Source of the DNA: an uncultured Alphaproteobacteria bacterium
GTDB lineage: Bacteria; Pseudomonadota; Alphaproteobacteria; RF32; CAG-239
Length of the DNA stretch: 45,154 nt
Reading direction: 5' to 3'
Assembly (NCBI GenBank): GCA_944390915.1
Contig: CALXRS010000014.1
Location: 1 to 45,154, forward strand
Shown here: positions 31,732 through 40,524 of the stretch, in pieces
How positions within the stretch are numbered: the first letter of the stretch is position 1
Layout: every line of letters starts with the position of its first letter
The notes under the pieces: generated by a model
What the model saw: only the letters and a program-made list of their open reading frames with translations
What the model was told of the DNA's origin: nothing
Databases searched by the model: none
Position numbers and translations under genes: made by a program

Positions 31732-33168
31732 CTAAAAAGAAAAAACGGCTCCGTTTTCTTCCGTTTGCAAAGGATAATATGCGGTGCCCGCCAGCTCTCT
31801 GCCGAAAATGAGTTCTTCGGCTGTTGCCTGCTCTTTCCCGAAAACAAGCGGCGGAAAGGCGTCATAATAGGCGGCTGCGCTTTCCATCGGGTTTTCGGGG
31901 ATAAAGGCGGTAAATTTCTTCGGAGCCGGATCAATGACGGTGTCGCCGTTCGGGGTTACTTCGATAATATCCAGACTGTGTTCGTTTTTGCCATCCGGCA
32001 AAATGCGGAACATGCCGCTGATGCCGACAAAACCGTCTTCTGTGGTGATGGCCGCGTCGAGATTTTGCGGCCGGTTGCGCGCCAGAGCCGCGGCCAAAGC
32101 CACGGCGTCATAAGCAAAAGCGTACAGGCTTTGCGGATATTCGCCGAACAAAGAGTGATATTTTTTGTTAAAATAAACATTGTGAGCATGCGACATGGCC
32201 GGGTACCAACTGCCGGCAAGCGTGGATTCTCTGTTTAAGCGGGTGTTTTCCCAAACTGAAGTGCCGAGAAATTTTACATCGGGCGCAAAAACGTCATAAT
32301 AGCCGAACATGGCGGCGGCCGATTTCAGTTTGGCGCCGGATTCGGGAATGAGCACCGCGTCAAAATCGACGCCTTTGTCGGTATCTTTGAGATTCAGGCG
32401 GCGGAGTTCCCTTTCGGCGGTCTTGTCACCGTTTTCGGCCAGTCGGCGGAGTTTGTTTTTCTTTTGGTTCAGTTCGCGCGAACGGTTTTCATAATCGGTC
32501 AGCTGACGGATTATCTCTGAAAAATCGTTGGTATTCGGGGCGTAAAAGGCAACCCGCACAATTTTTGCCTGTCCGCCGGCGGTTGCTTTTGCCGCGGCTT
32601 TGGCCACGGCCAGCCCCGTGCTGTTGTCCGGTACCAGCAAGGCAAAATTGCGTCGTCCGCGGGCGACGGCGTAGTTTATGATGCGCGAAACCTGCTCTTC
32701 CACCAGCAGCCCGAGCGTATAAACTCCGTTTTGCAACACGTCGGAATTGGTGGAAAAAGCCACCGTCGGAACGGCAGCCGAAGTCGTTATTCCCGATACG
32801 GCCTGAACATTTTCGGCAATGAGCGGGCCGATAATCATCTGCGCTTTTTGATTGATGGCCGTTTCCGCGGCGGCGGCAGCGCCTTCGGGAGAACTCTCCG
32901 TGTCGTAAAACTGCAGGATGAGGTTGGGGTTGTTCATATCCTCAAGCGCCATCATGGCTGCTTTTTTCAAACCGTTGCCATAGCGGGCGGCGTCGCCGCT
33001 CAGGGGCAGCAGCACGCCGACGCGGAAGCTTTCGGGAGTTTCAAAAGCCTCTTCCTCAATTTCGGAAATACTGTCGTAAACCCCTCCGTTTGTTGAAATC
33101 AGAGCGGAACGGCAACCTATCAGCAGACCGGTCAAAGCCAGCGCACAAAACTTTTTAAACACTTGCAT
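31732..33168 (-). CDS. Penicillin-binding protein activator-like lipoprotein (LpoA/LppC type)
   Basis: A 478-residue lipoprotein: a signal peptide ending in the lipobox LLIGC with Cys19 as the lipidated residue, then a type I periplasmic-binding-protein fold (VGVLLPLSGDAARYGNGLKKAAMMALED, MIIGPLIAENVQAV, VPTVAFSTNSDV). The family (COG3107-like in alphaproteobacteria) activates penicillin-binding proteins in peptidoglycan synthesis, by analogy to the C-terminal domain of E. coli LpoA. A charged helical insert (about 220-260, DYENRSRELNQKKNKLRRLAENGDKTAERELRRL) interrupts the fold. AAGG precedes the start. It diverges from rsmI-yraN, the usual alphaproteobacterial arrangement. A branched-chain amino-acid-binding role is the alternative but is unlikely given the lipobox and context. 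Confidence 0.85.
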   Translation of the reverse strand: MQVFKKFCALALTGLLIGCRSALISTNGGVYDSISEIEEEAFETPESFRVGVLLPLSGDAARYGNGLKKAAMMALEDMNNPNLILQFYDTESSPEGAAAAAETAINQKAQMIIGPLIAENVQAVSGITTSAAVPTVAFSTNSDVLQNGVYTLGLLVEEQVSRIINYAVARGRRNFALLVPDNSTGLAVAKAAAKATAGGQAKIVRVAFYAPNTNDFSEIIRQLTDYENRSRELNQKKNKLRRLAENGDKTAERELRRLNLKDTDKGVDFDAVLIPESGAKLKSAAAMFGYYDVFAPDVKFLGTSVWENTRLNRESTLAGSWYPAMSHAHNVYFNKKYHSLFGEYPQSLYAFAYDAVALAAALARNRPQNLDAAITTEDGFVGISGMFRILPDGKNEHSLDIIEVTPNGDTVIDPAPKKFTAFIPENPMESAAAYYDAFPPLVFGKEQATAEELIFGRELAGTAYYPLQTEENGAVFSF

Positions 33169-33244
33169 TTTACCTTAAAATAGAAAACAATTGTGACAGA
33201 TAATCTAAAGGAAAAAAGGTTTGTTGTAAAGGGAAAGAAAAACC

Positions 33245-34093
33245 GTGCCGCTCAAAAAAGGTTTATATGTCGTGTCAACGCCGATAGGCAATCTCGGCGA
33301 CATTTCCGCCCGCGCGCTGGAAACGCTGAAAGCCGCGGAATACATTGCCTGCGAGGATACGCGGGTGACCAAAAAGCTGTTTTCGCTGCTCGGTATCGGG
33401 CTTGATAAGAAATTTATGACTTACGAAGATCACCGCGAGGAAGAACGTTCAAAAATCATTGCGGACATCATCGATGACAGGGACACGGCGGTGGCATTGG
33501 TCAGCGACGCCGGTTCGCCGCTTATCTCCGATCCCGGTTATAAGCTGGTGCGCAAATGCCGCGAAAGACAAATTCCGGTTTTTGTATTGCCCGGTTGCTG
33601 CGCTGTTGTTTCCGCGTTGCAGCTTTCGGGACTGCCGACCAATCGGTTTATGTTTGCCGGCTTTGTTCCCAACCGGGAAAAAGCGCGGCGCGATCTTTTT
33701 ATTGAGCTGGCGGGCATCAACAGCACGCTTGTTTTTTATGAAACGGCGTTGCGCCTTTCCAAAACTCTGGCGGCCGCGGCGGACGTGTTTGCTGACAGGG
33801 AAATGGCCGTTGTCCGCGAAATAACCAAGGTTCACGAGGAATGCCGCACCGGCACGGCGGCGGAGTTGCTGGCCTTTTTTTCGGCGGAACCGCCGAAAGG
33901 AGAACTGGTTTTGGTGGTGGCTCCCCCCGTTGCGGAAAACAATGAAAACAATAATCTGAACGGTGTTCTGAAAGAGCTGTTGGCAACCATGCCTCTGAAA
34001 ACGGCGGTTGCCGAAGCCGTCAAATTGTGCGGCTCAAACAAAAACGAAACTTATCGACTGGCGCTGGAAATTAAAAATGAAAGCAAAAAATAA
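33245..34093 (+). CDS. rsmI: 16S rRNA 2'-O-ribose C1402 methyltransferase RsmI
   Basis: RsmI methylates the 2'-hydroxyl of C1402 in 16S rRNA using SAM. The 282-residue tetrapyrrole-methylase-fold protein starts LYVVSTPIGNLGDIS, has CEDTRVTKKL, the LVSDAGSPLISDPGYKLV signature and FYETALRL. The start is GTG 33245, with AAAGGGA ten bases upstream; no ATG is available in a sensible position. It diverges from the PBP-activator gene and overlaps yraN by 17 bases. Confidence 0.96.
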   Translation: MPLKKGLYVVSTPIGNLGDISARALETLKAAEYIACEDTRVTKKLFSLLGIGLDKKFMTYEDHREEERSKIIADIIDDRDTAVALVSDAGSPLISDPGYKLVRKCRERQIPVFVLPGCCAVVSALQLSGLPTNRFMFAGFVPNREKARRDLFIELAGINSTLVFYETALRLSKTLAAAADVFADREMAVVREITKVHEECRTGTAAELLAFFSAEPPKGELVLVVAPPVAENNENNNLNGVLKELLATMPLKTAVAEAVKLCGSNKNETYRLALEIKNESKK

Positions 34094-34433
34094 AGGCCGT
34101 CTGGCTGAGTTTTTGGCGCGACAACTCTTTCGTCTGAAAGGATATCGGATTGTTGTCGCCAATTATGTTACCGGTCGGGGCAGCGGCGCGGGAGAAGTGG
34201 ATTTTATCGCCCGGCGCAAAAATGTTTTGGTTTTTGTTGAAGTAAAACAGCGTTCAAGTATTGAAAAAGCAGGTTTTTCCATATTTCCGGAACAACAGAG
34301 GAGGATAATCCGCGCGGCGGAAAGTTTTGTGCAGAAGCATCCGTTTTATGCGGCCTGCGATGTGCGTTTTGACGCCGTGTTGGTCTGTTTGCCGTTCAAG
34401 ATCGTCCATTTGCCGGACGCTTTCCGCCCGTAA
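34077..34433 (+). CDS. yraN: YraN family (UPF0102) nuclease-fold protein
   Basis: A 118-residue member of UPF0102, a restriction-endonuclease-like fold of unclear cellular function. It has the family's KGRLAEFLARQLFRLKGY opening, GEVDFIARR with Glu40 and Asp42, and VFVEVKQR with Glu55 and Lys57, so the putative catalytic D-ExK set is intact. I start at ATG 34077 (a weak GGA lies upstream), inside the end of rsmI; a longer frame from 34008 runs antipattern to the family and is rejected. Linkage to rsmI is conserved. It converges with tsaB, with the two stops two bases apart. Confidence 0.93.
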   Translation: MKAKNKGRLAEFLARQLFRLKGYRIVVANYVTGRGSGAGEVDFIARRKNVLVFVEVKQRSSIEKAGFSIFPEQQRRIIRAAESFVQKHPFYAACDVRFDAVLVCLPFKIVHLPDAFRP

Positions 34434-34435
34434 AA

Positions 34436-35095
34436 TTATTTTTTTAGGGAAACGTCCGGTGCCCGCAGATAAAGAGGTTTCGGGTAATCCGTTTTTTTCA
34501 GGCGGAATTTTTCGTCTCCGCAGGCGGCCAGAGCTTCAACGGAAAGATTGTCTTCCATCCGGATGACGTGCAGGCTGAGCCCCGAAGGCCTGCTCAAAAA
34601 ACGTTCGACGCCGTCGCCGATTAAAGTAACTTTTTTATGCCGCAGTCGGTCGATGATGTCATCATAATTCAAAGCCTCCGGTTCGGAGATTTTGTGACGG
34701 CCGGCATCAAAGCACTGAAAGTAAAAATCGTCTCTCTTGGTTTCGATAATCACGGCATTGTAAAAAGCCAACTCCTCGTCTGCCAGATCGCGGACATAGG
34801 CTTCGAAAGCGGAAACGCCGGTCAGTCCGGCGCGGGGCAGGGCAAAGCCCAGCGTGCGGGCGGCCGCCAGAGAGGAACGGACGCCGGTAAACGATCCCGG
34901 GCCGGTGCAGACGGTGATGAGATCAATGTTCGCCGGTTGCAGGTTGTGGGCGTCAAAAATATCTTTAATTGTCGGAAACAGAGCTTCCGCCTGTCCGAAA
35001 TCCATTTTCTGCACGTTTTTGGCCAGAGTTTTTTCGTCTTTCGTTAAAATGACGGCGCAACTGCCGGCCGTTGTATCAAAAGCCAAATTTAACAT
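34436..35095 (-). CDS. tsaB: tRNA t6A biosynthesis protein TsaB
   Basis: TsaB is the scaffold subunit that pairs with TsaD in t6A37 synthesis. The 219-residue protein opens MLNLAFDTTAGSCAVIL and has the conserved TVCTGPGSFTGVR block and the AARTLGFALPRAGLTGVSAFEA stretch. It lacks the metal-binding histidines of TsaD, as expected. The start is ATG 35095; the longer frame to 35167 adds a non-conserved basic extension and is rejected. It diverges from the PAS protein gene and converges with yraN. Confidence 0.95.
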   Translation of the reverse strand: MLNLAFDTTAGSCAVILTKDEKTLAKNVQKMDFGQAEALFPTIKDIFDAHNLQPANIDLITVCTGPGSFTGVRSSLAAARTLGFALPRAGLTGVSAFEAYVRDLADEELAFYNAVIIETKRDDFYFQCFDAGRHKISEPEALNYDDIIDRLRHKKVTLIGDGVERFLSRPSGLSLHVIRMEDNLSVEALAACGDEKFRLKKTDYPKPLYLRAPDVSLKK

Positions 35096-35194
35096 TTTTT
35101 GTTTACCGTTTGTTTTTAAGATTTTACATGTTTTTGTCTTTATAGTATAAAACAAACCAACAGACAACGAATTTTAGCGGGAATAAATTAAAAA

Positions 35195-36865
35195 ATGGAC
35201 AGCGGTCTGATTTCCGACATGTTTTTTGCCGCTCCCGAATTGTGGTACGCGGTGTTGGCGGCTTTTGTCTTTTTGATAGGTATGCTTTTTGCCGCCTATG
35301 TCCGTTTGCTCAAATTGAGGCGAAAAAATTATTTTATCCGCCGTGATTGCGACCGCTATGCGGAAACGCTGTATGCCGGCAAAGACGGATATTTTGCCTT
35401 TATTTATCCCGATGATCGCGTAAACGACGTTGCCGAAGCGGGTGAACACTGTTCACGAAGATTGGCCGTTTTGCTGAATCTGCCCTCCGGCACGGCAACG
35501 TCATTTGCGGAAGTCTTAAAAAGTTTTTACAAAGACGACGCCGACAAAATTTTGAAATATACGGCTTTGCTGCGGGAAGACGGTGTTTCTTTCGAAGACA
35601 GATTCGACTTGAAAAGCGGCCGCAAACTTATATTGAACGGTGTTCGTATCAATGGTGCGGACGGCAGCCTCTACAGCGATGTTATCTGGTTTCGCGATAT
35701 CAGCATTTTTGCCCGCCGAATAGATATTTTGCAAAACGAAAAGCAAACGGCGGAGAAAAAAGAAGAAGAATTAAAGCGTCTGCTTGACAATCTGCCATGT
35801 CCGGTGTGGATGCGTTCTCCTTCGCTGGAAATAATAACCGCCAATCGGAAATATTATGAATATGCCGGCGCAAACGGTGAAATAGGCGGAGAAAACATAT
35901 CTGATTTGGCCGAACAGGCGCGCGATGCCAACAAACCCCGTCATAAACATATCTACCTGAACAAAGATGGAGAAAGGCGCTGTTTCGAAGTAACGGAAAC
36001 GCCCTTTCTTTATGCCGGAGATTTGGAAAAAATCGCCACTGTCGGCCTGATGACGGACATCAGCAATCTGGACAACCTTCGCCGCAACCTGAAACAAAAT
36101 CAGAATGCACATCTGGAAATTTTGGCGGCTTTAGGCACGGCAATCGCCGTTTTTGATGCCGATTGCCGGCTGGCTTTTTATAATCAGGCTTTTGTTCGCC
36201 TGTGGCAGCTGGACGAAAATTGGCTGGAAGAGCATCCGGTTTACGGTATGTTTTTGGATTATTTAAGAGAGCGGCGCCTGTTGCCGGAAGTTCCCGATTA
36301 TCCTCACTTTCGCGGCGAAGAACAAAAAGTTTTTTCCACCCTTACCGCCCCCGCCGAAGATTTGCTCCATTTGCCGGACGGTCGCAGTTTGCGACGGATT
36401 CGCGCGCCTCATTTGAAAGGGGGACTGATTTTTGCCTTTGAGGATATAACCGACCGCCTGACGGCCAAAAGAGAATATAATTCTCTGGCCAGCGTGCAGC
36501 GAGAAATTTTGAACAATATTGAAGAAGCCGTGCTCATTTTTGCCTCCAACGGACGTCTGCAATTTTACAATCAGGCATACGTCAACCTGTGGGATGCCGA
36601 CGAAATAATGCTGCAAAAAGAGCCTTCCTTTGCCGAAATATTGGAAACGCAAAGAAAGTTTTTTAACCGTGTCAGCAATTGGGAAGAATTGAAAAAAGAC
36701 ATTATCAATCACCTGTTCAGCAGCGCGACGGAAGCTTTCAGCCTAAACCGCGGCGACGGTGCTGTCGTAACCTGTTTTTCCTCTCTTCTTTCAAACGAAT
36801 CAATCATGGTTTTGATGCATAAGACGTCCCCCATAATATTTGACAAAATTGCAAAAAACATTTAG
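35195..36865 (+). CDS. Membrane-anchored PAS-repeat protein lacking a kinase domain
   Basis: A 556-residue protein with one N-terminal membrane helix (about 17-40), then about four PAS-like domains (near 55-165, 190-290, 305-430 and 445-545; for example VFDADCRLAFYNQAFVRLWQLDE and IFASNGRLQFYNQAYVNLWDADE) joined by coiled-coil linkers (LQNEKQTAEKKEEELKRL). The last two PAS units are clearly similar to each other. In alphaproteobacteria such PAS arrays usually lead into a HisKA/HATPase histidine kinase; here the protein stops right after the last PAS, with no H-box, N-box or G-box. It may be a degenerate or regulatory sensor. It is divergent from tsaB and 33 bases before the next gene. Confidence 0.85.
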   Translation: MDSGLISDMFFAAPELWYAVLAAFVFLIGMLFAAYVRLLKLRRKNYFIRRDCDRYAETLYAGKDGYFAFIYPDDRVNDVAEAGEHCSRRLAVLLNLPSGTATSFAEVLKSFYKDDADKILKYTALLREDGVSFEDRFDLKSGRKLILNGVRINGADGSLYSDVIWFRDISIFARRIDILQNEKQTAEKKEEELKRLLDNLPCPVWMRSPSLEIITANRKYYEYAGANGEIGGENISDLAEQARDANKPRHKHIYLNKDGERRCFEVTETPFLYAGDLEKIATVGLMTDISNLDNLRRNLKQNQNAHLEILAALGTAIAVFDADCRLAFYNQAFVRLWQLDENWLEEHPVYGMFLDYLRERRLLPEVPDYPHFRGEEQKVFSTLTAPAEDLLHLPDGRSLRRIRAPHLKGGLIFAFEDITDRLTAKREYNSLASVQREILNNIEEAVLIFASNGRLQFYNQAYVNLWDADEIMLQKEPSFAEILETQRKFFNRVSNWEELKKDIINHLFSSATEAFSLNRGDGAVVTCFSSLLSNESIMVLMHKTSPIIFDKIAKNI

Positions 36866-36898
36866 ACTAAAAACATCTTTGTTGAAAAGAGGTGGCTG

Positions 36899-38158
36899 AT
36901 GGATGATATTTTTTCAGATTTTCGTGACGATTCCGCACAAGAAAAAGATGCCAATATTGAATGGAAAAAGAACGGAACGGACAAACACGAACGTCTGACG
37001 CTGAAAATCAACGTCCGCGAGGCCAATTTGTATCAGGCCGCCAAGGCAAATGATCTGAAAAGCAAAACCAAGCCGAAAAATCCGCTTGAAGTTCCCCGCG
37101 GTTTCAAAAAAGTCAGCAAAAAAATTCGCGACGCGCTGGACGAAGAAGAAGACGAGGACGATTATATTATTGTTCCCGTGTTTGAAGACATGTATGAAAG
37201 TTCTCTTCTGCAGGCCTTGAACGAAGACGAAAAGAAAATTTTGAGACAAAACGAAAACATCAACACCGTTCGCCTGCAGGAAAATGCCGGTCGCGAAGCC
37301 GCGGTGGAACATGCCGAAAAAGTGATTATGCAGGCCGGCTTCAAACGACCGGACGGCAAAGTCTTAAACGAAGCGCGCCAACGGCCGGGCATTGCCGCCG
37401 CCGATGAAATCGTCAGCCGTGCCGTCAAGAAAAAAACGCCGGAAAGAAAATCTTTTGCGGAAGGAAAGAAACAAAAAAATACCGAAGATTCCGCCAAACG
37501 TAAAGCGGAAAAAAGTCGGCTTGCCCGCACGGAAAAAGAAAACGCCGAAGCAAGGGAAAAAATAAAAGAATCCGCAAACGCAAAGAAAGGACAAACCGAT
37601 ATCGGGCGGCCGACGCAGGAAAAAACAATCGAAACCCTGTTGGCGGAAACGGAAACGACGCCGCAATATGTCAAAGCGGAAGAGCCGGCAAAAGAAGAAC
37701 CGGTCTCCGTAAAAGCGGAAGAAAAAGCGCCCGTGGAATATAAAGAAGCGGAAATTTCTTCCGTAAAGACGGAAGACAAAACGCCGGAAAAAAACGACAA
37801 AGGAGAAGCTGAAAAAATAAAACAGGCCGAAAATGAGGCCGTTTTTGAGGAAAAAGAGCTTTTGCGGGAAAATTCGCGGACAAATGAAAAAGCCGAGCAA
37901 AGCAAGATGCAAAGCGAAGAAGGCGTCAAACGGGCTGTCAAAGAAATCGTCGCCGAAGAAAAACAGTCTTTAGCGGCGGCGTTGCCGGACGAAAAAGAAA
38001 ACAAAAAAGACGTAAAAGACGTGATTATGGAAAAAAGCGGCCGCACGTATAACGAGCGAAACGTTGTCAAACAGGCGGAGAAGCTCCCGGCGCCGGAAAA
38101 AGAAATTCGTCCGGAAGTGGAAGAACAGCTCAAAAAATACCGTGAGAACGAACGCTGA
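36899..38158 (+). CDS. Glu/Lys-rich low-complexity protein of unknown function
   Basis: I do not recognise a family. The 419-residue product is dominated by Glu, Lys, Ala and Asp, with long predicted helices and coiled-coil character and no membrane segment or signal peptide. The first 140 residues are the only part with ordinary composition (TLKINVREANLYQAAKANDLKSK; EVPRGFKKVSKKIRDALDEEEDEDDYIIVPVFEDMYESS) and may form a domain; the rest has repeated K-A-E-E-x-x-P-x-E and E-K-x-E-x-K type segments. GAGGTGG precedes the start. It lies downstream of the PAS protein on the same strand, and its stop touches the stop of the convergent TPR-like gene (38158/38159). Confidence 0.75.
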   Translation: MDDIFSDFRDDSAQEKDANIEWKKNGTDKHERLTLKINVREANLYQAAKANDLKSKTKPKNPLEVPRGFKKVSKKIRDALDEEEDEDDYIIVPVFEDMYESSLLQALNEDEKKILRQNENINTVRLQENAGREAAVEHAEKVIMQAGFKRPDGKVLNEARQRPGIAAADEIVSRAVKKKTPERKSFAEGKKQKNTEDSAKRKAEKSRLARTEKENAEAREKIKESANAKKGQTDIGRPTQEKTIETLLAETETTPQYVKAEEPAKEEPVSVKAEEKAPVEYKEAEISSVKTEDKTPEKNDKGEAEKIKQAENEAVFEEKELLRENSRTNEKAEQSKMQSEEGVKRAVKEIVAEEKQSLAAALPDEKENKKDVKDVIMEKSGRTYNERNVVKQAEKLPAPEKEIRPEVEEQLKKYRENER

Positions 38159-39427
38159 TTAAATATAACCGGTTTGGCAAAAATTTTTGTTTGCGAGCAA
38201 ATTGTCGACAATTTTTTCGATGTTTTCAAATTGTCTGGTTTCTATCAGGTTGACTATTTTTACTTCCTGTTCGCTCAGCGGACGGTTGATGCCGATGTTT
38301 TCGTAAAAGGCGGCGGCGCTTTTAAGCATGGAAGCGGCAATGTCGCGGCTGCCGATTTCGCTGTAATAGGCCGCCATCATTTTGTTGGCGTTGGCTATCT
38401 GTTGGGTATAGATGCCCTCGTCGGCAATGTTGAGCACGTTGCTGAAAGCCCAGACGGCTTTTTCCTGCATGTCTTCGCGGAAATACATGTCTCCCAATCT
38501 TCCCCAGGCGGTAACGTTGCGGGGGTTCATTTCGATGGCCAGTTCGAAGGCTTTTGCAGCCAGCCGGTTGTCGGAAAGGGCTGCGAGCGAGCCGAAGATG
38601 GTGGCGCAGTTGGAGACCTCGCACCACATTTTATTCTGCTCCCTTCCTTCGGGAGTAAGTTTTATTTTGGCCAATTTTCGGTCAATCAATTCTTCCGTCA
38701 GCACCAGAGCCAGCGAGCAGTCGCCGTTGGCCAGATGAAACAGGGCGGCGTCTTCCCGCGGCAAAGTTTTGTGGGGATTTACGTTCTGAAATCGGCCGCT
38801 GACGCACAAATAAACAAAAAACTTAACGGCGGTAATGGTCTGGATAACGTCGTCTTCGCTGTTCAGGTGTTGATTTTTATACATGATGGTTTGGGCTATT
38901 TTCGGCTCGTCGACGTTTCTTTCCAACATGTCCATAATCAAAGCGATTAAGGTTGTCAGCTTTTGCGGCTTAAATTGATATTGAAAGGCGTCGGGCGGAG
39001 ATATTTTCTGTTTGCCGTTTGCGCCGTCGCCGTCTTTTTTCCAGTCCAAATCGAGAGGCAGAGCTTTTTTATCGGGTTTTGTTCTTCGGTTTTCCTTTTT
39101 GTCGGCCGGAACTTTGCCGTTTTCTTCGTTATGGCCGATTTCGATGTCTTCGTCGTCTGCCGCCAGTTTTTTATCCAGCCGGTTGTCTATTTTTGCGCGA
39201 TATTCTCTCTCAAGTAATTTTTCGCGTTGAACGGAAGCGATGATCGACTTGACGTACCACACCAGCACGAGACACAAAATCAGCACCAGAGTTGTTAAAA
39301 ACAAAACAACGGCAGCCGCTTTTATGCCGCTCAGGCCGGACAGATAGTTGCCGGCGGTCACCGTCATGTTTTCCGCTTTTTGGGCAAGAAGGGAAAATGT
39401 ATGCGAAAAATCAAAAATATTATCCAT
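38159..39427 (-). CDS. Membrane-anchored TPR-like protein
   Basis: A 422-residue protein with one membrane helix (about 37-62), a Lys/Asp-rich cytoplasmic linker (about 80-140) and a helical C-terminal half. TPR-like repeats are visible in LAAKAFELAIEMNPRNVTAWGRLGDMYFREDMQEKAVWAFSNVLNIADEG, a textbook pair of helix-turn-helix units. TPR proteins mediate protein-protein contacts; the partner is unknown, and I infer only that it is an envelope-associated scaffold. Start is ATG 39427; an upstream TTG at 39445 is less likely. It converges with the Glu/Lys-rich protein and diverges from the EEP-like gene. Confidence 0.75.
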   Translation of the reverse strand: MDNIFDFSHTFSLLAQKAENMTVTAGNYLSGLSGIKAAAVVLFLTTLVLILCLVLVWYVKSIIASVQREKLLEREYRAKIDNRLDKKLAADDEDIEIGHNEENGKVPADKKENRRTKPDKKALPLDLDWKKDGDGANGKQKISPPDAFQYQFKPQKLTTLIALIMDMLERNVDEPKIAQTIMYKNQHLNSEDDVIQTITAVKFFVYLCVSGRFQNVNPHKTLPREDAALFHLANGDCSLALVLTEELIDRKLAKIKLTPEGREQNKMWCEVSNCATIFGSLAALSDNRLAAKAFELAIEMNPRNVTAWGRLGDMYFREDMQEKAVWAFSNVLNIADEGIYTQQIANANKMMAAYYSEIGSRDIAASMLKSAAAFYENIGINRPLSEQEVKIVNLIETRQFENIEKIVDNLLANKNFCQTGYI

Positions 39428-39536
39428 TATCTTTTTTTTGAGCAACCGTTTACAAAAAGCAGTTTTAAGTATACATTAAAACTTCATATGGTATTATAAG
39501 CATACGGTCTAAAAAAACAACAAAAAAGAAAAGTCG

Positions 39537-40439
39537 ATGGCAATGGGGTATCTGGCACAAAGAAAAAAACATGCTCGAACGGAGTTTATTTTACGGAGCC
39601 TTTTGATTCTGCTTTCTTTTTTTTCTGCCGTTTCTTTTATGGACAGCGGGGCGGGGCGTTTTTTCAACGAGTGGCGTTTTCAATTTTATCTGTTGTCTTT
39701 GGTTTTGTTTGTTTATGCCTTGTGCAGCCGTTTTTTCCTTTATTCTTTTTTTGCCGTTTTGCTGTTGTTGCTGAACTTTTTCGTGGTTTCTTCCGCCGCG
39801 CCGATTTTGTTGTCGGACGGCGGCGGCAAAAAAGGCGAAAGCCTGGCTTTGATCTTTCAAAAAGAAACATCGTCTTTTTTGGACGTGTTTGAAGCGATTG
39901 CCGCCGGTTCCGCAGATTTGGCGGCAATAGTCAATCCGCAAGACAAACAAGTCAATCCGGCGGGGCTTATCCCTTCGGGATATTTTCTTTCGGCCGGAGA
40001 AACAAGCGGCAGTTTCATGGTTTCCGCAATTTTGCCGACGGCGGCCGGAAGGATATCTCTCGGCGAGGGCAGCGCCGTTTTTGCGCGGGTTGCCGCAAAC
40101 GGCAAAAAATACGTTTTTTTAAGCCTGAGTTTGTCGAAAATGAGTTATCGCCGACAAGAGGAGGCTCTTGGGTATATCAATGCTTTTATAACGGCGGAAG
40201 ACGACCCGGTGATTATTTTCGGCGATTTCGGCATGACGGCATGGAATCCCTTGTTTGTGGATTTTCTGGCTAAAAACAGACTGGAAGTTAAAAACACCCT
40301 GTTTTCGCGTTTTTCGAGTCTGATAATGCCGCCGACGGAATATGTCGTCGGTTACCGCAACATGGAATTTGTGGACATAACGAGTTTGCCCGCCGGCGAA
40401 AATCGTTTTGCGCCGCTGTTGTTTGATATCAAATTGTAA
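39537..40439 (+). CDS. Membrane protein with a degenerate EEP (endonuclease/exonuclease/phosphatase)-like domain
   Basis: A 300-residue protein with about three N-terminal membrane segments (18-38, 48-68, 70-92) and a periplasmic or cytoplasmic C-terminal domain. The region EDDPVIIFGDFGMTAWNPLFVDFLAKNRL matches the EEP block that normally reads GDFN-x-T-P-W-S-P, but the catalytic Asn is Gly and the C-terminal S-D-H-x-P motif is replaced by RFAPLLFDIKL. It therefore looks like an inactive relative. The start could also be ATG 39543; no good Shine-Dalgarno is present. It lies between the TPR gene (divergent) and the Lon-like protease gene. Confidence 0.7.
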   Translation: MAMGYLAQRKKHARTEFILRSLLILLSFFSAVSFMDSGAGRFFNEWRFQFYLLSLVLFVYALCSRFFLYSFFAVLLLLLNFFVVSSAAPILLSDGGGKKGESLALIFQKETSSFLDVFEAIAAGSADLAAIVNPQDKQVNPAGLIPSGYFLSAGETSGSFMVSAILPTAAGRISLGEGSAVFARVAANGKKYVFLSLSLSKMSYRRQEEALGYINAFITAEDDPVIIFGDFGMTAWNPLFVDFLAKNRLEVKNTLFSRFSSLIMPPTEYVVGYRNMEFVDITSLPAGENRFAPLLFDIKL

Positions 40440-40524
40440 CAGTTTGCAAAAACATTTACCCTCTGTTAGGGTTTGCGGTTTTATATTTGGTGAGATTGGT
40501 TAATTTTCAGGCGGAAAGGTTCAG

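Noticed and set aside
37162-38229. Minus-strand open frame of 355 codons opposite the Glu/Lys-rich gene
   Set aside because: It is Ser/Phe-rich, exactly what antisense of GAA/AAA-rich codons yields. The plus frame has a good Shine-Dalgarno, so the antisense frame is a shadow.
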